Source: Cryptomeria japonica (Eukaryota; Streptophyta; Pinopsida; Cupressales; Cupressaceae). From it: a stretch of DNA of 64,000 bases. Position numbers and translations under genes: made by a program. Positions within the stretch are counted from its first letter, which is position 1. Each line of letters begins with the position of its first letter. The stretch lies in the NCBI RefSeq assembly GCF_030272615.1, contig NC_081414.1:826240896-826304895 (forward strand), written 5' to 3'. The notes below the pieces were generated by a model. It saw nothing but the letters and a program-made list of their open reading frames with translations. It made no database searches and was not told where the DNA came from. Positions 56,027-64,000 of the stretch are shown piece by piece.

Positions 56027-59000
56027 ATGTTCTTGAAATACTCTACAATGGCTTCCGCATCTCATACTAGTTTGAGTACATCAATTGAGTCGGAAAGTTT
56101 TATTCAAAGGAAGTCCAAATATAATGCCTTATCTCAAGTACTGGCTGGAGTCATAGTTGAAGAGGGAATTTCTGATTATATTGATTGCAAAATAGAAGAC
56201 CTAGGGTCTTTAGCTATTCACACCCAGTTAGGTCTATTTTGCAGCAAGGACAAAAAGATCAAACCAGAGTTTAGTATTTTAGAGAAGAAGAAACTCCATA
56301 ATGCAGTATATTTTCTAGAAGATTTTATGGAGGATCACATTAGGATCATTTTGAGCAGAGTCCACGGTGACAAGATGTACCTGGAGAGGACACATGATAT
56401 TACACCTTAGGCAATTCATGCAGTCACCAGTTTTTGCAGCATAGGGGAAGTGCCAGCCCTAAGAATGGTAAGCAAAATGGAAATGGCCAAGCTCACTGGT
56501 TCAACAAGTGATTCATGAGGTATGACAGTTAATTCTATCAAGGATGATCTAGTGAAATATGCCTGCATGGTGATAGGCTATAGAACATTCTCAGCCAGCA
56601 GGATTAATTCTATATCTGCTACAACGGTAAATGCCGCTTATTGGATGATTAAAGAGGATGCATCTTTTGACTTATGCACCGGTATGCAAAGGCAACTCCT
56701 GTCTAATTTGAAGTCGATTAAATGGGATAATGCACTAAAATTTAAGTTTGGGCAACTATTGATAGGGGTTTTCTTCTATTTCCAAGGCTACTTTCCTGGA
56801 GTAGGAGATGTCCAGTGGTCTCCTGACCAACCGGTAACTAAGCAGATCAAGGAAAGCATACAAGCCATTGGAACTGGTTACCCTAAACAAATATTTTGAT
56901 GAGTTCAGAAGGAAGATGAGTCAAAGGGTAAGGATCTTAGGGGATATCGTTAAGAAATACAAAGATGACATCTGTTTTAGCATTCAGGTGGACAAATGCT
57001 TAATGGAGGCTATTGAGTCTAGAATGGAGGAAGTGTAGCCAATGGGCTATGAGGTTATGTATGACATGTTGGAAGGGTATGCATCAACCCTTATTGCTTC
57101 GCCTCTTGATCCAAAGGCTAAAGGACTAGAACCTACTTGGAGAGGATTGCACTGGCTGAAGAACCATCTATTAAGAAAGGAAAAGAATTGGTAGCAAAGA
57201 AAGCCAAGGTAGTGCCTATAGCATCGGCACAAGCTACCACTACAACTCCAAGAGTGACCAAGCGGTCACTTGCAAAGAAGAAACTGGAGGTAACATTGGC
57301 AAAAGTCTTTGAAAGAAAAAGGAAGACTAAGACAAATGAATCAGACTCTGAAGAAACTGAGTCTGATGAAAAGCTAAAGAAGGCAAGACAAACAAAGAAG
57401 ATAAAGAAGAATGAACCGACATCATCCACACTGGTAAATATTGGCATCTCCTCATACAAACCTTTGACACATTTTCAAAGGACAATTAAGAATATTAGGA
57501 GAAAATTGCTTCATGATTTAGTAGATTATTATGATGATTTCAGTGATGAGGAGAAGGAAGAAATATTACAGGAAATCATTATTTATTTGTGCAAGAATGA
57601 CCAGTCGCCATCAAAGATTAAATCTCAGACACCGACTTCTTTATTTAAAGCATTAGATAATAAATGGTGCATTGCCATTGAAAAAGAACAGGAGATTAGG
57701 GAGAAAGTCTTTTCACAGTACTTTCCCGATCTCTCAAATTCAGAATTGTTTGATGTGTTGGATCAAAATAAAGGTCTCTTCTTCACAAGGAGAGGAAGAC
57801 ACTGGCTGTTGGAGGGAAGAATTGATGATGTGTAGAAAGACACTCATCAGCACATGAATCATGCTATTCTAGCTCACAAAGAATGAATGGCCAACCTCCA
57901 AGCGGAAAAAGAACTGGATATTTCCAAACTGGATGAGGTTTTTGATGAGGAAGGAAACCTAGTTGAAGAACCAATCAACACTATCGATGTCAATGCCCTG
58001 GATGTAGAAGATGTCACTTAGGACATACCTTCTGAGGGAACTAAACAGGTGCAACAAGCTAAATAGGGTGGTGAGCAGGCTAAGGACACACAGGAAGCAA
58101 CTAAGGAACATGAAGAGAAGAAGAAGAGGGATGAAGATGAGAAAAAGAAGAAAGAGGAAGAGAAGAAGAAGAAGGAAGAAGAAGAAAAGAGAAAGAAGGA
58201 AGAGGAAGAGAAGAAGAAGAAGGAAGAGGAAGAACAGAAGAAGAGGGAAGAGGAAGAAAAGAGAAAGAAGGAAGAGGAAGAGAAGAAAAAGAAGGAAGAG
58301 GAAGAATAGAAGAAGAAGGAAGAGGAAGAACAGAAGAAGAAGGAAGAGGAAGCACAGAAGAAGATGGAAGAGGAAGAAAAAAAAAAGAGGGAAGAGAAAG
58401 AGAAAGAAGAGAAGGAGAGGAAAAAGAAAGAAGAAGAAGACAGAGAATAAGAACAAAAGAAAGAAGCAGAGAAAAGGAAGAAGGCAGAAGCAGATAAGGC
58501 AGCTGAAGCAATGAAGAGCACACAGATGGAGACTCCTAAAGCAACTAGGAGCCAAGCCAAACTGGCTGATATCTCGAGTCCTATTGATCTCCAGTCTACA
58601 AGTGAGTCAGAGCTTATGCAAAGCATCAAGGTTACCCAAGAGTGCCTTGAAATCATAAGAAGGAAAAAGGAGCAAGACATAATTCAGGCGGCTATAGACA
58701 CCCTTACCAGTTTAATCCCCGGTACTAATCTTCCTAACACTGAATCATCACTAGCACAACTCAAACTACTATGTACTGTAGTGGATGATAAGGTGTAGAG
58801 CTTGGAAGAATCAGCTGAGGCCAATGTCAAGAAAGAGCACCAAAAGGCTCTTAATGTTGCTCTAGTGAAAAAGATGAATGAGCTTAGGACTGAACTATTG
58901 AAAGACCAAAAGGACATAAGGAATGCCTTGGATGAGGGAAACTTTCTACTCAGCAAAATCTATCAACCTCATATGTTCTATGATGATGTGCTAGCCAAGA

Positions 59001-59392
59001 AGCAAAAGCTTCAAATGGACTTGCAGTCCTACTTGGGCACATTTAAGACACCTTATGATTCCTTTGCAACATATGTGCAAACCATTCACCGGTTCCAGAT
59101 TCAATCAGCCAAGATGGAGCAAGAGATCAGTACATGGTCTAGGGATTTGTAGGAGCTTCAGCTGGTTTTACTTCCACGACTGCAAATTCTTCAAAAGTGT
59201 TATTTGAACCTAGATGCCCTGACAGTCACACAGGAATTGAGCATAGTTGATGCCATGGAGGAACAGGTATCCCAGCTACAAATAGAGAAAGAAGTGGCAA
59301 CCTCCCTCCTTGAGTCCTAGTCTCTATCCATGAAACAATTTTTGCAGGACTATAAATCGGTTTTTAACAAGTATTATTCATTGTTGTCATAA
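56027..59392 (+). pseudogene. Long second frame of the gag-only element, function unknown
   Basis: One frame can be followed from ATG 56027 (or ATG 56048, MASASHTSLST) to TAA 59390-59392. It is broken by about eleven stops, mostly TAG, and by two compensating 1-base shifts near 56890 and 57130. Part 1 (to ~57100) has a compact, possibly globular domain with LGSLAIHTQLGLFC, YACMVIGYRTFSASRINS, ATTVNAAYWMIKEDASFDL and FYFQGYFPGVGDVQWS. Part 2 is basic/acidic (SDSEETESDEK). Part 3 (58110-58490) is a Lys/Glu coiled coil of KKKEEEE-like repeats. Part 4 has KKMNELRTELLKDQKDIR. I recognise no family. No enzyme motif is seen. Confidence 0.65.
58110..58490 (+). repeat. Purine-only-like tract encoding Lys/Glu repeats
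   Basis: About 380 bases in which the plus strand is almost entirely A and G, built from imperfect GAAGAGGAAGA(G/A)AAGAAGAAG units of roughly 33-42 bases. Long Arg-rich and Leu/Phe/Ser-rich frames on either strand here are by-products of this composition. Confidence 0.9.
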
Positions 59393-59429
<37 letters not shown>

Positions 59430-59760
59430 AATGGAAACAGGGTTATTCAGCGGTACTTTGTCATTGTTGGCAAAGGGGGAGAAGTATATCTAGTTTTTGG
59501 TTTTAAAATTTTGATCTTTTGACATAGGGGGAGAAGTATTTGGTTTTGAAATTTTGATATATGTTTTGATATATGCTATATGCTCTGATATCTCAATGTT
59601 TATGCTCTGTATGAAAAATTGCTATACATTGTATTGATTAAGGGATAGTGTATATGCTTAGGGGGAGCAATTTTGTTAATGGCATGTTTTTGACTATAAA
59701 ACACTTAGATGTCAAAATTTTATTTTTCTAAGTGTTGCCATCAATGCCAAAGGGAGAGAT
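59393..59760 (+). other. 3' untranslated part of the gag-only element with PPTs
   Basis: A (TA)n run (59397-59427) follows the stop. Three AGGGGGAGAAG/AGGGGGAGCA boxes (about 59469, 59526 and 59660) precede the likely functional PPT GCCAAAGGGAGAGAT (59746-59760) directly against the 3' LTR. Confidence 0.8.
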
Positions 59761-60937
59761 TGTTGGCATTTTTGTTTATTTATGTTGTGATTGTCATTGA
59801 TGGACACACACTTGTATTGAGATCCCATTTATATGTATGAGCTAGAGCTCAACCGGTATTTGTTCCAACCGGTATGTTGTATTCTAGTCTTTAGACTATT
59901 GGTGAGTTTGCAGAATGTGTTTGCCAGTCTAAAGCGACATATCGACCTCAAGCGGCTCATAGATCTCAAGCGATTCAAGGGAGAAAAGCAACACAACACA
60001 TTCTTACCAGTCTTCATTTTTGTCAAACAGGCAACCGGTATTTTGTATGAACCGGTAATACTCTGTGATGAGTTACCAACCAACATTTTGTGATGAGTTA
60101 CCAATCCACCAATAGTTTAACGGTGCCGACACATTGACGGTGCTTTTTTGTGTTGTGTTACTAAGTATGTCTAGATTCATTGAACCTAGGAAATTGTAAT
60201 GTAATCCTATTGGACCGACATGAAATCAGATTCCTTTAAAAGGACATCATGTCTAGGGTTTTAAGTTGTTGCTGAAAGTGTTAATGTCATGCTAGGGTTT
60301 AAGGTGGATGTTGAGTTGTTGTAAGAACGATCTTATCTAAGAAGATCAAGTTGTAACTAAGAGAGAGATAGAAAAGACTGAATTAATGTTGGAATGCATT
60401 AACTGTGAGCAATACTGGATCTAACCAAGCAGTTTGTGCTATTAGATAGATCAAACACTTGTTGATTACTCACATCTTTGACAAGTCTGTAGCCCTTAAC
60501 CGAGTAGGCCTCAAAGCCTTTGTAAAATCCTCTAACAAGGTGGTTCACTCCTGTGAATCTAAAATCCTCTAACAAGGTAGTCTTTAATCGGACTTATCTC
60601 CTAACAGAGATTGAGATTCCTAACAAGATTTGTTCTGGTGAAGAACATTGTAAGACCTTAACCGGTCTAACCTTAACCAGTCTAGTTTCTATTCTACAGA
60701 TAGTGACTTGTGAGTTCCATCTCACCGTGGTTTTTTCCCATTTGGGTTTCCACATCAAATATCTTGTGTTATGGTTGTATTGCTTTTATGGGTGAATGCT
60801 TTGTTCGCATTTTGGTTTGCATGTGTGATAACTGGTCTGTCTGTCAAACCATTTTACCGGTTTATCTTCATACTATTTAAGTGTTTAAGTACAGAGATTT
60901 TTGGCATACTAATTCACCCCCCTCTTAGTATTCATCA
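59761..60937 (+). repeat. 3' LTR of the gag-only element
   Basis: TGTTGGCATTTTTG to TTAGTATTCATCA, 1,177 bases, followed by the GTTGG duplication. It contains a tandem pair of TTTGTGATGAGTTACCAA-like passages (60062-60103), also present in the 5' copy. Confidence 0.95.
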
Positions 60938-60942
60938 GTTGG

Positions 60943-61532
60943 TTGGGTAAGGTCCACTAAATATTAACATGTTCCTTGATAATCATGTTGTAACTCTTCC
61001 TGGTCTTGAGACACTTACACAAGGTAGTTTTCTGGAACTTGACTTGTCGGTACAAAGTTATGATGATAATACCATGAACACCCTTGAACATGTTCAAAAT
61101 TTATCCTTGGTACATCCTGAAATGATTGACTGTACACTTTACAACCAACCTTTGAATATACCTACCTTTTCTAATGACTACACATTAGCTTACTATCTTA
61201 ATGTAGTTGAACCAATGAACTCTTCCACCAGTGAGCAAAGTGAGAACATGACTGAGACAGACATCAAGTATCTCAGTTGCAAAAATCAAAAAAAGAAAAA
61301 TAAAAGTTCCGATGATGAAAACCACACTATGGCGGTATCAGAACAAAGAAAAGTAAAAATAAAGGACATACCTAAGGGTGAAAACCTCTCTGAGTCACCT
61401 GAGAGTGAGATACTTGATATGTTGCCAAGTCACTTCCAAGAAAGGTCTTCAATATTGATTGAACCAAATCAACCAGTAAATATTGGAAGTCAAGAGATCC
61501 CACATATCATTCATTTAGGTCAATCACTATAG
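60943..61532 (+). pseudogene. G2 linker between G-patch and RT
   Basis: From 60969 an open frame reads MFLDNHVVTLPGLETLTQGS and later RKVKIKDIPKGENLSESPES and LPSHFQERSSILIEPNQPVN, ending at TAG near 61532. The order matches the G1 segment just before its RT (VKRKDVSEVENLFEAPEDGR). This is lineage-specific linker sequence with no known activity. Coordinates immediately after the GTTGG duplication show that G2 resumes here. Confidence 0.8.
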
Positions 61533-62675
61533 GCAAAAGGGTTAAAAGATTTCAGTAATCTCTTTTCAGAAAAGAAGATCAAATTTGCATGGACATACTC
61601 TGATATGCTAGGACTAGATCCCGATCTCATCATGCATCATCTCTCTATTACACTAGAAGTTAAACCAGTCAAGCAAAAACTCAGTTAGATTCACCCTCAT
61701 GTAGAACTGCTAGTCAAAGCTGAGCTAGAAAAGTTGCTAAAAGATGGATTTATCAGAGCTTTAGACTATACAGAATGGATATCAAACATAATACTTGTAT
61801 CAAAGGCAGACAAATCTATTAGGGTTTGCATAGACTTCAGGGATCTCAACAAAACATGTTCGAACGATGATTTTCCATTGCCCAACATTGATATGATAGT
61901 GGATATGACTATTGGATATGAGATGTATTCATTAATAGATGGATTCTCTAGCTATAATCAGATCAAGATAGCTCATAAGGATCAAGAAAAGATAGCCTTC
62001 ACATGTGCTTGGGGAACCTTCTACTGGAATGTCATGCCATTTGGACTAAAAAATGCAGGAGCCACTTACCAAAGAGAAGTAACCACTATCTTCCATGATA
62101 TGATGCACAAAAACATGGAAGATTATGTTGATGACACCCTAGTAAAAACTATGACGAGATCCAGACATATCCAAGAACTAGGTCTCATACTAGATAGAAT
62201 GGAAAGATTCAAGCTTCGGCTAAATCCTAAAAAGTGTGCATTCGGAGTAACATCAGGAAAGTTTCTTGGTTACATAATTTCAAAGAAAGGAATTGAGGTT
62301 GATCCTGAAAAGGTCCAAGCTATAATGGAAATTCCTCCACCCAAGAATATCAGTCAAATGAGAAGTTTACAAGGACGTCTCCAATCAATAAGGTGCTTTA
62401 TATCTCATCTAGTAGATAAAGCTCAACCCTTCACAAAAGTATTAAGGAAAGGAGTCCAATACAACTGGGATAAAGATTGTGAACAACATCTAAAACAAAT
62501 CAAAGATTATCTTTCTAATCCACCCATAATGATGCCACCAATTCAAGGTAAACCATTGATTCTATACATATCAACTACAAATACATCACTGGGGGTACTT
62601 CTGGCACAACAACATGAAAATAAAAAGAAAGAGCTATATATTATATCAGTAGAACCTTGGTGTCCTATGAAATGA
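61533..62675 (+). pseudogene. G2 reverse transcriptase and start of RNase H
   Basis: After TAG 61530-61532, the frame contains KIKFAWTYSDMLGLDPDLIM, another TAG near 61687, then the RT blocks AELEKLLKDGFIRALDYTEW, IRVCIDFRDLNKTCSNDDFP, LIDGFSSYNQIKIAHKDQ, FYWNVMPFGLKNAGATYQ and the catalytic box MEDYVDDTLVKT with both aspartates. It runs into the degenerate RNase H (LILYISTTNTSLGVLLAQQ). A frame change near 62660 ends the piece. RT copies element RNA. The domain is well preserved despite the stops. Confidence 0.92.
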
Positions 62676-62989
62676 ACTATACTATCATAGAAAAAGCTTG
62701 TTTGGCATTAGTATTTGCATCACAAAAATTAAGACACTACATGTTAGCACACTTTATTAAGTTGGTGGCTAAGATTGACCTACTCAAATATCTTCTCGGC
62801 AAAGTGACACTTACAGGAAGATTGGCTAAATGGGTCATGGTTCTTATGGAATTTGATATTGAATATGTAGAACGTAAAGCCATCAAAGGACAGATTATTG
62901 CAGATCAACTTGATGATGCTCCACTTGAAGACAATCAACCTTTGCACATAGAATTTCTAGATGAATCAATCATGCACCTTACTCAATGA
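62657..62989 (+). pseudogene. G2 RNase H end and connection
   Basis: In another frame from 62657 it reads MVSYEMNYTIIEKACLALVF, ASQKLRHYMLAHFIKLVAKI and GRLAKWVMVLMEFDIEYVER. It matches G1 30695-30985 and beyond. GRLAKW shows arginine at the site where G1 has TGA. Ends at TGA near 62989. Confidence 0.88.
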
Positions 62990-63406
62990 TCATGGAAGAT
63001 GTTCTTTGATGGGTCTTTCACTCAACATGGTTCTGGTGTCAGAATACTTTTTATTACACAAAAATATTCAATCCCAAAATCTTACAAGATTCTCTTCCCT
63101 TGCAAAAACAATATTGCAGAATATGAAGCTTTGGTGAATGGGATCAAGATGGCCATTAAATAGAAGATTGTTGAATTACACATCTATGGAGATTCTCAAT
63201 TCATCATCAACCAAATAAATGATATATATTAGACTAGAGATGTGAAACTGATACCTTATAAGAGAATGATGGATGATCTCAACAAATACTTTACCTTTGT
63301 ATCATTTTAGTAGATCCCCAAATCAGCAAATAGAACAGCAGATGCAATGGTCACCTTGGCATCTATACCATAGCTACAAGAATCTAATTTTTGCTTTGAA
63401 TTCCTA
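62990..63406 (+). pseudogene. G2 second RNase H
   Basis: WKMFFDGSFTQHGSGVRI, NNIAEYEALVNGIKMAIK, then a TAG, IYGDSQFIINQIND, a TAG, and a TAG before IPKSANRTADAMVTLAS give the archaeal-like RNase H of Tat elements with D, E and D all visible. At least four stops lie in frame across 400 bases. Confidence 0.88.
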
Positions 63407-64000
63407 GTGGAAGAGTTACATTATCTTACCTATTATTCTCCTGAGTCTCAGATGGTCAGTTCTATTATTGGACATGACTCATCTCGCTATAGCCACATTT
63501 ACTCTTACCCGTGTGACCAAGATATCCCTGCTAATCTTTCACGTAATGAGAAAAGGAACCTAATCCTAAATGCTTCATGGTACGTCATCATCACTAACGA
63601 CCTATTTAGGCAAGGTTTGGATAGTAATTTTCTTAGATGTCTAGAAACTGAAGAGTCCCAACGCGCATTATCTGAAATCCATGAAGGTATTTGTGGATCC
63701 CATTCAAATGGTCTAACATTAGCACAGAAACTACTAAGGGATGGCTACTATTGGCCAGACATGGAGAAATATGCTGGAAAATTTGCTAAAACTTGTGAGA
63801 AGTGTTAGCTACATGGGAACCTCATACATGCTCTAGCAAGGGATCTCATAACCTTTGTTACACATTGGCCCTTTTAACAATGGGCATTTGATCTCATTGG
63901 CCAAATATATCCTGCATCATCTAACAGACACAAGTTTATTATAACTGCCACTGAATACTTTACTAAGTGGGTAGAAGCAGTTCCGCTCATCAAAGCAATT
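63407..64000 (+). pseudogene. G2 integrase, N-terminal part, cut by the window end
   Basis: The zinc region HEGICGSHSNGLTLAQKL to KFAKTCEKC (HHCC) is intact. TAG follows at about 63806, then the core begins with WAFDLIGQIYPASSNRHKF (first catalytic D) and FTKWVEAVPLIKA, where the window stops. The remaining catalytic residues and the 3' LTR lie outside. Confidence 0.9.

Larger units (their letters stand above)
53113..60937 (+). mobile_element. Gag-only LTR retrotransposon (no pol) with a long unknown frame
   Basis: A complete element of 7.8 kb: LTRs 53113-54275 and 59761-60937 (TG...CA), PBS TGGTATCAGAGC, PPT and TSD GTTGG. The internal 5.5 kb encodes a Gag with a long coiled coil and four CCHC knuckles (54326-55602) and a second frame of about 1,100 codons (56027-59392). 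I find no protease, integrase, RT or RNase H motif in any frame, so it must have been mobilised in trans. The initiator-Met PBS and LTR-end signature point to a copia helper. It fits the TR-GAG/LARD class of non-autonomous elements, but the second frame is unfamiliar. Confidence 0.9.
7804..64000 (+). mobile_element. G2: Tat-type Ty3/gypsy element, 5' LTR to integrase, split by nested insertions
   Basis: The element starts with an LTR (7804-8837) and a TGGCGCCCAC primer-binding site. It has a long leader, then gag from about 15560, interrupted by C2 (16788-50322). It resumes with the gag end, protease and G-patch (50328-53107), is interrupted by the gag-only element (53113-60937), and continues with RT, RNase H, a second RNase H and integrase to the window edge. 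A second, archaeal-like RNase H after the normal one, without a chromodomain, is a known mark of the Tat lineage. GCAAT at 7799-7803 is the candidate left TSD. The 3' LTR is outside the window. Confidence 0.85.

Noticed and set aside
57959..58680. Long Arg-rich plus-strand frame and long Leu/Phe/Ser-rich minus-strand frames
   Set aside because: They are by-products of the purine tract. The supported frame is the Lys/Glu one, because it continues the same frame from upstream and downstream.
1..64000. Host genes, tRNA or rRNA genes
   Set aside because: All recognisable coding sequence belongs to transposable elements. I saw no cloverleaf with A and B boxes and no rRNA core sequence.

Overview
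The window looks like intergenic DNA from a large, repeat-rich seed-plant genome. A conifer or other gymnosperm is my best guess, but this is an inference. Almost everything recognisable is a transposable element. I see no host gene, rRNA, tRNA or CRISPR. Coding pieces are plant Ty1/copia and Ty3/gypsy polyproteins, a plant-mobile-domain gene and a eukaryotic cut-and-paste transposase. The rest is AT-rich.

The layout is a deep nest, and four insertions show matching target-site duplications (TSDs). Positions 1-6075 hold old copia LTR and RNase H fragments and a 2.7 kb block flanked by GAAAGATG. Copia element C1 (minus strand, LTR 6076-7160) is broken at 7803 by a Tat-type gypsy element, G2 (plus strand, from 7804 past the window end). 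G2 has a 5' LTR, a primer-binding site (PBS), a long leader and gag from about 15560. G2 gag is interrupted by copia element C2 (minus, 16788-50322, TSD TATTT). The 3' LTR of C2 is split by a DNA transposon (17248-44082, TSD TATG). That transposon contains a second Tat-type gypsy element, G1 (minus, 23074-39289, TSD CATAG). The order is therefore C1 > G2 > C2 > DNA transposon > G1. G2 resumes at 50328, is interrupted again by a gag-only LTR element (53113-60937, TSD GTTGG), and continues with RT, two RNase H domains and the start of integrase.

Three components look least described. (1) The gag-only element has a coiled-coil Gag with four zinc knuckles, no pol, and an approximately 1,100-codon second frame of unknown function. 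(2) The DNA transposon carries a transposase with DNCTGQFK and GHGKG motifs opposite a small-exon polyproline gene. (3) G1 carries an antisense, spliced plant-mobile-domain gene. Its intron holds seven short hairpins with covarying stems, and a GCGTCTGTG-type motif array occurs in sense orientation at the 5' side of both the antisense gene and gag-pol.

Relative ages follow the nesting. G1 LTRs differ at only about three sites, C2 LTRs differ much more, and the C1 and 1-6075 pieces are fragments. Decay of the large frames is mostly by nonsense codons and single-base shifts.
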